A DNA stretch of 64,000 bases from JAVBSX01 sp031549565 (GTDB lineage Bacteria; Planctomycetota; Planctomycetia; Pirellulales; Thermoguttaceae). The stretch spans positions 1 to 64,000 of the forward strand of contig JAVBPO010000041.1 of NCBI GenBank assembly GCA_031549565.1, written 5' to 3'. The notes beneath the pieces were generated by a model. That model worked only from the letters and a program-made list of their open reading frames with translations, did no database searches and was not told the origin of the DNA. The translations under genes were made by a program, and so were the position numbers. Positions 16,043-25,300 of the stretch are shown piece by piece. Numbering within the stretch: the stretch's first letter is position 1; each line of letters starts with the position of its first letter.

Positions 16043-17851
16043 ATGTCTGATCTCGATCTATTAAAATTAGCCGCAGGAAAACCGACCGGAACTTCCGACC
16101 ACCCCGATCCACCGAGTTTGGAGCGGATCGCAGCGGTTTTTCCGCAACTGGAAATCCTCGAACTGCTCGGCGTCGGCGGGATGGGCGCGGTCTACAAAGC
16201 CCGGCAGAAGAAGCTCGACCGGTTGGTTGCGCTCAAAATTCTAGCTGACAAACACGAACGGCAGGATTTTCGTGAACGCTTCGAACGGGAAGGGCGCCTC
16301 CTCGCCCGGCTGAACCATCCGAATATCGTCGCGGTATACGATTTCGGGGAGTCGGACGGTTTCTTTTACCTTCTCATGGAATACGTCGAAGGAGTCAATT
16401 TGCGGCAAGCGATGCGGTCCGAACGGTTCACGCCGGAACAGGCTCTTGCGATCATCCCGGAAATCTGCGATGCGCTTTCCTACGCACACGACGAAGGAAT
16501 TCTGCATCGGGATATCAAACCGGAAAACATTTTGCTTGACACCAAAGGCCGGATCAAAATCGCCGACTTCGGAATCGGAAAACTGGCTTTACCCGTGGAT
16601 TGCGTTGAGTACGGCTCTGTCCCCGGCTCTTTGACGCAAGAGAAGGAGATGCTCGGGACGCCGTTTTACGCGGCGCCGGAACAGTTGGAGTCGGCGGGCT
16701 CGGTCGATCATCGGGCGGACATTTATTCGCTCGGCGTCGTCTTTTACGAACTGCTGACCGGCGAACTCCCGATCGGCCGTTTTGCTCCGCCGAGTGAAAA
16801 ATCGAACGTCAACCGCAACATCGACCCGATCGTACTCAAATCGTTGGAAAAGGAACGCGAAAAACGACAGCAATCCGCCGAACAACTCAAAGCGGAAGTC
16901 GAAAACGTGACGAAGCACGGCGTCAAAATAGTGAGCAGCGGTAGAAAGCCTGATCGGCGGTTGGTGCTAACCGGGCTGTTATTCCTTCTGTTGGCGGTTT
17001 CGTTTCCGTTCATGGGGATGTCGGTCGCATATGTCCTTTGGTTGGACGCAATCAATCAAGAATGGGGTGTCGATCGAACGAATCAAGAAAAAGAAGGTGC
17101 GGAAATTGACAAAACATTTCGTAAAAAATATGGTGAAATCGAAAACAAGCTCAATAGTGACCACAATGATTTTTACGACAAAGAAGAGCGTGCAGAACTT
17201 CGCAAGCAACTCAGTGGAATGCACCAAGAGGCCGACCGTCAAATGAAGCTCCTGGAGAGCAGATACGACAACATTTCACGCCGACGAGCAGACACCGCTG
17301 CATTGATTCGATGGTATACCATGTTTTTCTCCGTATCTTGCTCGTTGATTCTGGGTGTTCTCGGAACGATTTTCGGTTGGATTCACCTGAATCGAATTCG
17401 ATGTCTATCCGTGAAACCGGGATATTGGGTTGCTTTTGTCGTTGCGCTCCTTGCCCCCGTCATTCTTCTCTGGGGCGGTTCGCTTGTGCTTTTTACCGTA
17501 CCGTATCCCGGCGGCGTCACGTGGACGATCGGCAATCTTGTCGGTTTGGCGACATCGATCTACTTGATTCGCACGACTTACCTTTGGGCCAATACGCCGG
17601 TCGCCGACTCCGTTGATGCAATTCTCTATCCTTCTCCATCTACTGTTTCGGTGGAAAACCCCGTCCCTGCACCACCGGAAAAGAGCGAACCGAGAACCAT
17701 GCGAGCGATTTTCGTTGTTTTGACACTGTTAGCTTTGCTGTACATCACGCTTGCCGGTTCCAGACGCGGACTCGGGCAAAATGAATTGATACTCCTCATC
17801 GCAGTTTATCTTGGAGTATTTTGGATTATCTACCGAACGAGAAAAACTTGA
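16043..17851 (+). CDS. Membrane-bound Ser/Thr protein kinase (Pkn2/PknB type)
   Basis: 602 residues. The kinase domain (about residues 38-290) has every key motif: G43-x-G-G-x-G loop (GVGGMGAV), Lys65 in VALKIL, HRDIKPEN with Asp157, DFG at 175-177, and APEQ (211-214). The stretch before it (PQLEILELLGVGGMGAVYKARQ) is typical of planctomycete kinases. A membrane segment (about 307-334) is followed by a charged, probably coiled-coil stretch and then five more hydrophobic segments, so six in all. The C-terminal half is a membrane domain, not a beta-sandwich sensor. The ATG at 16043 has GGAG at 6 bases; an in-frame ATG at 15989 is less likely. In planctomycetes such kinases often neighbour ECF sigma factors; here one follows after a toxin-antitoxin pair. 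Confidence 0.93.
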   Translation: MSDLDLLKLAAGKPTGTSDHPDPPSLERIAAVFPQLEILELLGVGGMGAVYKARQKKLDRLVALKILADKHERQDFRERFEREGRLLARLNHPNIVAVYDFGESDGFFYLLMEYVEGVNLRQAMRSERFTPEQALAIIPEICDALSYAHDEGILHRDIKPENILLDTKGRIKIADFGIGKLALPVDCVEYGSVPGSLTQEKEMLGTPFYAAPEQLESAGSVDHRADIYSLGVVFYELLTGELPIGRFAPPSEKSNVNRNIDPIVLKSLEKEREKRQQSAEQLKAEVENVTKHGVKIVSSGRKPDRRLVLTGLLFLLLAVSFPFMGMSVAYVLWLDAINQEWGVDRTNQEKEGAEIDKTFRKKYGEIENKLNSDHNDFYDKEERAELRKQLSGMHQEADRQMKLLESRYDNISRRRADTAALIRWYTMFFSVSCSLILGVLGTIFGWIHLNRIRCLSVKPGYWVAFVVALLAPVILLWGGSLVLFTVPYPGGVTWTIGNLVGLATSIYLIRTTYLWANTPVADSVDAILYPSPSTVSVENPVPAPPEKSEPRTMRAIFVVLTLLALLYITLAGSRRGLGQNELILLIAVYLGVFWIIYRTRKT

Positions 17852-17909
17852 TTCGCATGACTTACTTTTGGGCGAAGGGATCATCGACAACATAAACCAG
17901 GAAAAAACC

Positions 17910-17937
17910 TTGTCAGCATCATAAAGAATGATACAAT
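17910..17937 (+). promoter_or_regulatory. Candidate sigma-70 promoter for the parDE-sigma genes
   Basis: TTGTCA at 17910-17915, a 16-base spacer, and TACAAT at 17932-17937, preceded by TG in extended -10 position. Transcription would start near 17944, just ahead of the antitoxin gene. It would let the toxin-antitoxin and sigma genes be expressed apart from the kinase. Confidence 0.5.
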
Positions 17938-17989
17938 GGATTTCATGGTCAAGGTACTTTGAAAAATGTATTGTTACAAAGAAAAAACG

Positions 17990-18262
17990 ATGTCTTCAAT
18001 CATTTCACCGACACAATTTGTCCCGGAGACCGTCGCCGAATTTGTGAGACAACAGGTCGCCGAACTTCATTTGCAGGATGAAACCGAATATTTCTTTCAG
18101 CTTGCGGAGAAGGAGCGGCTCCGAAAACTCAAGGAAAATTTGGACCAATCTCTCATCGAGGCGATCGAGGCCCCCGCGCGGATTCCGTGTTCGCCCGAGT
18201 TCTGGGAAGACATGCGACGACGAGTTCGAGAACATCTGGATCAAACGAAAAAGCGAGGTTGA
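17990..18262 (+). CDS. ParD-like type II antitoxin
   Basis: A 90-residue protein (98 residues if the ATG at 17966 is used). The layout fits the ParD family: an N-terminal segment (VAEFVRQQVAELHLQDETEYFFQL) corresponding to the ribbon-helix-helix DNA-binding part, then a charged helical C-terminus ending in SPEFWEDMRRRVREHL, the region that wraps the toxin in known ParDE pairs. The next gene, a ParE/RelE-like toxin, begins two bases after its stop. Neither start has a strong ribosome binding site; I chose 17990 because it begins right before the predicted DNA-binding strand. ParD proteins normally repress their own promoter. Confidence 0.8.
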   Translation: MSSIISPTQFVPETVAEFVRQQVAELHLQDETEYFFQLAEKERLRKLKENLDQSLIEAIEAPARIPCSPEFWEDMRRRVREHLDQTKKRG

Positions 18263-18263
18263 C

Positions 18264-18584
18264 GTGTTGTCGGTCTCATTCACTCAAAAAGCGAAAGAAG
18301 ATATTTTTGAGATTGTCGCGTATTTCATGGAAAGAAGTGATTCCGTTTCTGATCGGTTTCTTCAATCTTTGGATCATACGACGCGCTTTCTTGCGGACAA
18401 TCCCGAGGTTGGGGAGGTTTTTTATCTTCTTTCGCAAAAGTATTCCAATATTCGTACCTGGCGAGTGTCGAATTTTCCGAAGCATGTCGTTTTTTATCAA
18501 AGAAACGAAACGGAGATTGTCGTTCTCCGAATCATTCATTCTTCCCGGGATATTGAAGCGATCATGATTCGTGAAGGCTTATGA
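18264..18584 (+). CDS. ParE/RelE-superfamily toxin
   Basis: A 106-residue protein starting at GTG 18264 with GAGG five bases upstream (TTG at 18267 is also possible). The sequence LSVSFTQKAKEDIFEIVAYF opens the ParE fold; later RTWRVSNFPKHVVFYQ and IVVLRIIHSSRDIE give the beta-strand core and the typical C-terminal arginine/histidine-rich end. ParE toxins poison DNA gyrase and RelE toxins cut mRNA; which applies is not decided by what I see. The gene begins 2 bases after the antitoxin stop. Its TGA stop overlaps the ATG of the sigma gene (ATGA at 18581-18584), so all three are probably translated together. Confidence 0.83.
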   Translation: MLSVSFTQKAKEDIFEIVAYFMERSDSVSDRFLQSLDHTTRFLADNPEVGEVFYLLSQKYSNIRTWRVSNFPKHVVFYQRNETEIVVLRIIHSSRDIEAIMIREGL

Positions 18585-19303
18585 ACACCGGATTTCACAC
18601 AACGCATTGGACGGCGATTCTTGCCGCGAAAGAGGATCGTTCCGCTCTCATGGCGCTGTGTGAAACGTATTACACGCCGATCCGAAAGTTTATTGAGCGA
18701 AATGTGCAGCGGGACCAAAACAACCGCTACGGTCCCCGCGACGCCGACGATTTGACGCACGATTTTCTTTCCAAACTTCTGGCCGGGGGTATGTTCGAGC
18801 ATTTACGACGGGACCGGGGCCGGTTTCGATCGTATCTTCTTGGAGCGGTCGCCCATTTTCTCGGCCATGTTCGGGAAAAGGAGTCGGCGGACAAACGAGG
18901 GAAATACGTAACGTTTTTGCATTGCGACCCGGACGAGATTTCCATTTCGGACGATTCGATTTTCGATCGGGATTGGGCGTCGGCGATCATTTCCGGGGCG
19001 ACGCAGCGTCTGAAGATGGAAGAAGCGAACGCCGATGATTTTTTGCCGTACTTGACCGCCGAATTACCGGGAGAGCAGCGGCGAGAGTTGTCCCGTAAAA
19101 CAAAAATGTCGGAAATCGCCGTGAAAGTCGCTTTACATCGGCTCCGCAAACGTTTCCGCCAGGTGGTACGTGAACAGATCGCAACCACCCTCGACGGAGC
19201 CGAGCCCGACAGTCCCGAAACGACTGCAGAACTCGATTACCTGATTCACGTGCTCACGCAAAACGAAAAGAGCATGATTAGCCATTACGAGGAGTACGTC
19301 TAA
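18581..19303 (+). CDS. ECF-type RNA polymerase sigma factor
   Basis: 240 residues. The start (TGFHTTHWTAILAA) resembles planctomycete ECF sigma factors. Region 2 is at about 20-95, with DADDLTHDFLSKLL and RGRFRSYLLGAVAHFL. Region 4 is near 165-205 (LPGEQRRELSRKTKMSEIAVKVALHRLRKRFRQVV), a helix-turn-helix for -35 recognition. A 35-residue acidic tail follows. The ATG overlaps the toxin stop. No anti-sigma factor gene is adjacent; the membrane kinase two genes upstream is the likely controller, as described for several planctomycete ECF groups. A convergent terminator hairpin follows at 19309. Confidence 0.88.
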   Translation: MNTGFHTTHWTAILAAKEDRSALMALCETYYTPIRKFIERNVQRDQNNRYGPRDADDLTHDFLSKLLAGGMFEHLRRDRGRFRSYLLGAVAHFLGHVREKESADKRGKYVTFLHCDPDEISISDDSIFDRDWASAIISGATQRLKMEEANADDFLPYLTAELPGEQRRELSRKTKMSEIAVKVALHRLRKRFRQVVREQIATTLDGAEPDSPETTAELDYLIHVLTQNEKSMISHYEEYV

Positions 19304-19308
19304 TAAAA

Positions 19309-19335
19309 GAGGGCGGTTTCGACGAAACCACCCTC
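19309..19335 (-). terminator. Rho-independent terminator of the porin gene
   Basis: Stem GAGGG(C)GGTTTCG / CGAAACC(A)CCCTC. On the minus strand the stem is followed directly by CTTTTATTA, and it lies 34 bases past the porin stop. On the plus strand it starts 6 bases after the sigma-gene stop but has no T-run, so it may serve mainly the porin. Confidence 0.8.
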
Positions 19336-19368
19336 TCGGAAATGCGTCCATTGTTTCCCGACGATTTC

Positions 19369-21144
19369 TTAGAACTTGACGTATCCTTCGAGTCCGACCG
19401 TAAAGAGATTTTTACTCCGGAAGTTGCTGAACATGCCGTACGATTCGTAGTTACCGTTGGGATCGCCGACGTTTCGCTCGACATCACTCCAGTCCCAACG
19501 GATTTCAGGTCGCAGTGTAATGCACGAAGTCGGTTTCCAGTTCAGTCCCAACGTGAAGTTGTAATAATTCTGACCGCTCGTCCAACTGCTGAAGTAAGGC
19601 GACTGCCAATAGTCTCCGTACGGATAAAGCCCGCCGATTCGGGAATTGTGCGTATCCTGGAACCACTCGAACCGTCCGCCGACCGACCAGCAGTCGTTGA
19701 TCGTGTAGTACAAGTAGTTGACAATCGATGCCCACTGTCCGTTGACATATTCGGTTGACGTGACCGCGCCCGGAGTCAATACGGTACGATCGATTTCGTT
19801 GACGTTTTGCTCGAACCCGAGGTCGTGTTGGATCGCCCACTTCCAGCGCGGGGAGAGTTGGCGGCTGTAAACGAGACTGTAATTCGTGCGGTCTCCTTGC
19901 GGATAGGGCTCCGAAACTTCATTCGAGTGAGCGTTTCCGGTCTGAATCGTGAACGCCAGTTCCGAATTCCGGTCGTTGCTGACCCATTTGAATCCTGTGA
20001 GGATGGAGCAACATCCGCGAGGACTATCCCAAATATCCCAGCCGCCGGTCACGCCGATGATCGCGGACAACCGTTGCGTCAACTGCTGATTGACGACGAC
20101 CCCGGTGAACGTCATCGGTTCGCCGTGTGTCATGGACCATGTGTGCGAGTAGAAAAAGTTTTCCGGAGCCATCGGCGACTCGTACCCCATCATGGAGTAA
20201 AAGTGTCCCGCCTTCACCGTCGTTCCGAGCCCAAGCGGCAGGAAAAATTCACCATAAAGCTGCGGCATGGACAATCCATACTTAGAGGCAGTCCCGGCAT
20301 TTCGCGGACCGTCCGAGGAATTCCAACTCGCGGCGGCCTTCTTCGGGTCGAGATCCCAGATCGGCCTGCCCCACGGATCCGACGTTTTCGTTTCCAGTCC
20401 GAGCGCGGAGGTGAAATAGTAATCGGTTCCGTAAAGCAAATCGAGCCGTCCGCCGATGTCGATCGCGTTCCGGTTGGTATTCACATTTCTTCCAACCGTA
20501 AAGTACAGTTGGTTCATGATGAATTCATTGTAAATATCCGGGAATCGGTTCACCGCTTCCACGTCTCGTTTAGGCGAACGGGAAGGAAGCGTCGCACCGG
20601 CACTGAGCCACGCACTCATGAAAAACTGGCTTCCGCCGCCGCAGCGAGGGCCGAAGTTTCCGAATCCGAAACGGTCGGAGCCGAAACAACCGGACCCAAA
20701 ACGTCCGAATGAACCGGAGGAGACGCAACCGCATCCGCCGTTGCAATAACTCTCGCAGGAGCTGCACGCACACGGGGAAGGCCCGCACGGTTCGCAAACC
20801 GGCTCGCAAGCCGACGGCAAACAGGCGGACGGTAAGCAGGGAGCCGTTTCTCCGGGGAACGGCGCGGCCGGAGCAGGCGGAACACTCCAAGAGCGAAGCG
20901 GTTTGACGGAACCGAGCGGGGCGTTGGTAAACGAACCGTTGCCGAGCTCGGTATCTTCCGATTCCATCATGTCGGAGTCAAAAATGACGTTGTCGCTGAC
21001 CGGCTGAATGACGGCCGCGGAGTTTTCCGAAAAGGCGAACGCCGGTTGAACGAGGGACGGACCGGAGGAATCGGCTTGGGCGACGGATGGCACGCATAAT
21101 GCCAAGGCAAGGAGGGGGGGAAACACGAATGATCGGGTTCTCAT
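19369..21144 (-). CDS. BBP2-like outer-membrane beta-barrel porin
   Basis: 591 residues with a signal peptide (MRTRSFVFPPLLALALCVPSVAQA). A spacer with a Cys-rich stretch (CxPxAC...CxPCxPxPCAC... at about residues 105-150) is followed by a barrel of alternating aromatic strands (for example FFMSAWLSAGATL, NEFIMNQLYFTVGR, WSVGGRFEWFQDTHN, YYNFTLGLNWKPT) ending in LFTVGLEGYVKF with a terminal Phe, the usual outer-membrane barrel end. The pattern (NQLYFTVGR, GGRLDLLYGTDYYF, FYSMMGYE) fits the BBP2/OmpL-like family that planctomycetes carry in numbers. The ATG at 21144 has GGAG at 6 bases; an upstream in-frame start would add 63 residues before the signal peptide. Divergent from the giant gene, 1.16 kb apart. 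Confidence 0.88.
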   Translation of the reverse strand: MRTRSFVFPPLLALALCVPSVAQADSSGPSLVQPAFAFSENSAAVIQPVSDNVIFDSDMMESEDTELGNGSFTNAPLGSVKPLRSWSVPPAPAAPFPGETAPCLPSACLPSACEPVCEPCGPSPCACSSCESYCNGGCGCVSSGSFGRFGSGCFGSDRFGFGNFGPRCGGGSQFFMSAWLSAGATLPSRSPKRDVEAVNRFPDIYNEFIMNQLYFTVGRNVNTNRNAIDIGGRLDLLYGTDYYFTSALGLETKTSDPWGRPIWDLDPKKAAASWNSSDGPRNAGTASKYGLSMPQLYGEFFLPLGLGTTVKAGHFYSMMGYESPMAPENFFYSHTWSMTHGEPMTFTGVVVNQQLTQRLSAIIGVTGGWDIWDSPRGCCSILTGFKWVSNDRNSELAFTIQTGNAHSNEVSEPYPQGDRTNYSLVYSRQLSPRWKWAIQHDLGFEQNVNEIDRTVLTPGAVTSTEYVNGQWASIVNYLYYTINDCWSVGGRFEWFQDTHNSRIGGLYPYGDYWQSPYFSSWTSGQNYYNFTLGLNWKPTSCITLRPEIRWDWSDVERNVGDPNGNYESYGMFSNFRSKNLFTVGLEGYVKF

Positions 21145-21199
21145 TTTGTTCTCCACGGAAAATGATGGCGGTTCTTCACCGAAATAACCGCACAGGTTG

Positions 21200-21228
21200 T
21201 TTACAGAAAACAGGTGCTTCCTTGACAA
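21200..21228 (-). promoter_or_regulatory. Candidate porin promoter
   Basis: On the minus strand: TTGTCA (21223-21228), a 17-base spacer, TGTAAA (21200-21205). The start point would be near 21193, leaving a leader of about 50 bases before the porin ATG. Confidence 0.4.
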
Positions 21229-21767
21229 AGTCTGGGCGAAAGAAAGCAGAGGTTTCGTTTTTCTGGGTCTTGGATTGTAAAAGATGCACAAGCGGAAAAA
21301 CCGGGTAATCGATGCTGCCGCTGCGATCAACATGACTATCGTCTCCGTTGCATCGAAAAGAAAACTAAAAAGAGTGAAAATCCTCTATTTTCCTACAATC
21401 AAGACGTCGCTTAAACCCCGTAAATTCTAACACTTGGCGATACAATCGCTTCATTTTATTTAACAGGAACAACCGGGTTAAAATTTCCGGTTTGGAGGAA
21501 CTTTTTGTGTTAAAACGCTTCCAAGGATCGTGCGGAATATCGCGATAATAACGCCTCGTTTTTGGATTTTTGTTTCCTCTTTCCAAACGAATTTTCACGG
21601 ATTCCGCTCAAATAACATTGTTGTAACTGTTAATAAACGTCGAGAACGTAAAAAAGAGCGCGATAAAAATGGAATAAACGTCATAACATGAGTAATCATT
21701 GCGGGTTCCGAGATTGAAAAATCTGGAGAAAAAATACTGTTTTTTCGTAAAGTTTTTTGAAATGTTA

Positions 21768-21796
21768 TTGTCAACCCTGCTCCTTTTGGTTATTCT
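21768..21796 (+). promoter_or_regulatory. Candidate promoter for the giant gene
   Basis: TTGTCA (21768-21773), a 17-base spacer, TATTCT (21791-21796). If used, the leader of the giant gene would be about 500 bases long and include both RNA/DNA palindromes below. The -35 hexamer is the same as in the porin and parDE candidates. Moderate match only. Confidence 0.35.
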
Positions 21797-21878
21797 AACG
21801 TCAATTTCTCGAATTTAGGCGATTTTCCAAATTACCTAAATTTCGCGAAAAAAGAAAAAACTGTTGTTTTTGCAGAAC

Positions 21879-21917
21879 CCTCCTGATATGATTAGCAGTC
21901 TAATCGCCGTCAGGAGG
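21879..21917 (+). promoter_or_regulatory. Nested hairpin covering an AGGAGG sequence
   Basis: Outer stem CCTCCTGA (21879-21886) / TCAGGAGG (21910-21917) encloses a second stem GATTAG / CTAATC with loop CAGT. It is followed by TTTTGG. The 3' arm holds a perfect Shine-Dalgarno-like AGGAGG that the stem would hide. It may be a leader structure, an attenuator or a terminator. Confidence 0.5.
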
Positions 21918-22184
21918 TTTTGGAAAAACCGACGACGACTCGATGTTTGTCGCGATGGTGTCACATTAACGAGGCGGGCCGCAAGATCGTATACGGGCGG
22001 GTTCGTCGAATCCCATTTATTATAAATAAGGATTTCATGTTCCTTACCGATTCATCCGTGAGAGGACGTTTGTTCCCCTCACATTCCTCGTGGTTTGATA
22101 TTTTCGCCGGGCAGGCACGGACCCGTTGTTCAATGCCGTTCCCGTTTTCGTTGAATCCCCCTTATGGTGACGAAAATCGCGACC

Positions 22185-22208
22185 CGATTCGAAACAGGTT
22201 TCGAATCG
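22185..22208. promoter_or_regulatory. 24-bp perfect palindrome upstream of the giant gene
   Basis: CGATTCGAAAC-AG-GTTTCGAATCG, an 11-bp perfect inverted repeat with a 2-base centre, about 95 bases before the start of the giant gene. It has the look of an operator or an RNA hairpin; no partner is known. Confidence 0.5.
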
Positions 22209-22302
22209 CACCGAATCGTTCGACAGTCGTTTCTATTTTTTCCTAAGGAATTCCCACGCACTATTCAATTTTACAGAGAGACATTACTCCGGAGGTTTAC
22301 AC

Positions 22303-25300
22303 ATGAATTTTCTGAATTTCTTCAAAGGTCGTAACGAGCAGTCGCAAAACAAAAAGAAGTCGAACACTCCCCAGCGGTCTCAGCTCAAAATCGAACCTCT
22401 GGAAGACCGTCATCTGCTCGCCGTGGGAGTTTTGGCCCAGCCTCTTATGACTCACACCGGAGTCGTAACCAGCAGTACCGACGGAAACTTCTTCGATTTC
22501 ACGGTTTCCACGGCGGAAGCCGATCCCGCCTCGCAAGGTCCTTACCTGACCATCAAGGTCGATGCGACGCAGCAGGGAGGGAATCTCAATCCCTCCTCCA
22601 TCGATATCAAACAGATCGTCGACGGAAGTTCGACTCCGCAGCCGCTGCCCGACAGCGTTTGGCGCTACAGCGAAGAAACGAACGATACGACCAGTTTCAT
22701 TACCGTGCAGCTCGCGCCCGGAACCTACCGCGTGACCGTCAAAGGGGACAACGGCACCGTCGGTTCGTATTCCTGTAGCGTTTATCTGCCGGGCGTCGAT
22801 CCTTCGGCGACCGACACGAACGTCGTCACCTATACGACGACCGTGCTCGCCAATGCCGCCATGGTGCAACAAGCGGGACGATGGGATCACGCCAACGCCG
22901 CGATGTACGAAGCGCAGGCCGGACGCGCGATCGAATATCCGCTCGTTTCGCCCGATCCGAACAATCCGACGCGGGATCAATACATCGATGTTTTGCGCAT
23001 CGGAACCGAATCTCCCACGATCACTTCCGAAGATCGTGCGATTATCATCGGAAACTACTTGGCCGGACACGTGTTCGTCCAACCGGTTCAGGACGTCACC
23101 GGGCCGACGTTCAATTTCACCATGCCGACCGTGGATACCGATCCGAAAGTCGCGGTCCAATTCATCGACAGCAGCCCGATCAATCCGGACTCTTTCTATG
23201 TCAGTTTCACCGGCAACGACAACGATTGGCACAAGATCACGCTTCCGTCTTCGCTCGCCAAAGGTATCACCTTGGACGCGAGCAATCTCGCCGGAATCTC
23301 GGGAAGCCCCTATGACGCCTCCGGCAATGTCATAACCGGCAACTATACGCTTTATGTCCGTCTCAGCGACGTCTATGGAAACGAAGGCCGCGCCAACACG
23401 ACGCAATACCACGCCCAAGCGACCTCGAAACAGACGACCGGTTCGAACTTCTCGGTTCCGAACGTTTCCGAGTTGGATCCGACCACGATTAATGTCGTCA
23501 CGTCGGACCACTGCACCGACCCGAACGCTTCGACGCCCGGCGACTTGACGTATCTGCAAATCTACGGCAACGCGACGAATATCAAGCTCAACGGGACGCC
23601 CAACGATACGCTCGCCTCTTACATCACCAAGACGTCCAACGGGAAGAATTTCACTCTCACTCCCGCCGGCTTCGCTTATTTCAATACCCTGACCGCGGGC
23701 CAAACGGCGACGATTACGTTCGATTACCAGGTCGCGCATTTCGAAAACGGCGCGTCCCTGCCCACCGCCGGAACGATTTCCGATACGTATACCATTACGC
23801 TCGACATCGTCGCGGTCGGAAACAAACCGACCGCCCCGACGAATTTCGTCGCTTCGGAAAGCTCCGGGAACGTTCACCTGTCGTGGACCGGCGTGACCGC
23901 CAATCCGCAAGTGACCGGCTACCGGGTCGAAGTGAGTACCACCGCCGACTTCACCGCCGCGACCACGCAGTCCTACAGCCCGAGTATGAACACGTCCCGT
24001 GACGTCAATTCCTGGCCGGACGGAACCGTCTTCACCGAAGGGACGACCTATTATTTCCGCGTCGTCGCGATCAATGCCAAGGGGGACAGCCCTGCTTCGA
24101 GCGCGCAAAGCGTGACGATTTCGACGGCTGCTCCGACCAAGCCGGTTTTGGCCGACATCACGACGACCACGTTCAATTCCGCGACGCTCGTTTGGACGCA
24201 GCCGTCCGGTGGTGCCGCGATTACCGCTTATGAGATCGTCTATTCGAAAGACAATTTCACGACGGAACAGAAAATGACCGTCTCGGCGTCCCAGACGACG
24301 GCGACCGTACTCAATCTCGATGCCAACACGACCTACCAGTTCAAGGTTGTCGCGATTTCCGGAACGAAGAGTACCGAAAGCGATCCGAAGTCCGCGACGA
24401 CGAAACTTGCCCCCGCGACCATTACGGGGGCGACTCCGGTCGGAACCGACGGAAAACAGGCGAAAATCGACTGGACCGACACGCTCAACAAGGGATCCTA
24501 TTCCTACACGATCATTTACCGTTCCGCCGCGACCGCCGCCGAATTGGCGACCGCGACTTGGAGCACGACCACAACCAACCCGGAAAGTCTGACCGGACTG
24601 ACTGTCGCCGGACCGGCGACGACCACGACCCTCGGCAATCTGGATGCGAGCAAATTCTACGAATTCAAGGTCGTTGTGACCGCGACCGGCCAGGCGGAAG
24701 TGCCCAGCAGCGGTTCGCAAACGATCATCGCCGTCCCCGCCGCCCCGACTCAGGCGCCTGGTGTCACGGGCATGACCGAGAATACCGCGACCCTTTCGAT
24801 TCCGGACGCGACGAAAACGTACAACGTCTACTACCAGGTTAATGGTACAGGTGCGTATGTCCTTTACGGCAAAGCGGATAAGGTCTCCTCGCTGACCGTC
24901 GACGGTTTGACGGCGACGAATTCCTACGCGTTCGCGCTCAAGGAACTCAACACGCGAGGCGAATCGGTCGATTTCGGTCCGCTTTCCACTTCCGTTCCGG
25001 CGGCTCCGTCGATTCCGACGTTGACCTGGACGGCGACGGTCGATTCGAAAGTCGGCGACACGCAGGTTTCTCTGTCGTGGGGTGCCGCCGTGAGCAACGC
25101 CACTTCGTTGGCGATCCAGTATCGCGTCAAAGGTTCGATCGGCGATTGGAGTTCCGTCGTGGTCACACCGGCGACGGCGACCTCGGGAATCGCGACCGGT
25201 TTGCAGCCGAATACCGAATATGAATTCCGTCTCAGCGCCAAAAATGCGCGCGGAGAAGTCGTCAGTTCGACGACAACCTCCGCCCTGACCCGGATTTCCA

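Larger units (their letters stand above)
21145..22302. other. Long divergent intergenic region (porin / giant gene)
   Basis: 1158 bases, AT-rich, with no gene I would call. It holds a candidate porin promoter (21200-21228, minus), a candidate promoter for the giant gene (21768-21796), a nested hairpin (21879-21917), an AT-rich TATTATAAATAAGG stretch near 22017, and a perfect palindrome (22185-22208). A 69-codon frame from ATG 22037 to 22246 has an AAGGA at 6 bases and could be a leader peptide, but its composition gives no support. Confidence 0.6.

Noticed and set aside
21365..21598. A 77-codon minus-strand frame in the porin/giant intergenic region
   Set aside because: AT-rich, no recognisable domain, no convincing ribosome binding site.
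21920..22246. A 108-codon plus-strand frame from TTG 21920 behind AGGAGG
   Set aside because: The AGGAGG lies in a hairpin, spacing is too short, and the protein has no domain-like composition; the inner ATG at 22037 is kept only as a possible leader peptide.
21145..22302. Possible origin of replication in the AT-rich region
   Set aside because: No DnaA-box cluster and no dnaA, gyrB or parAB genes nearby.
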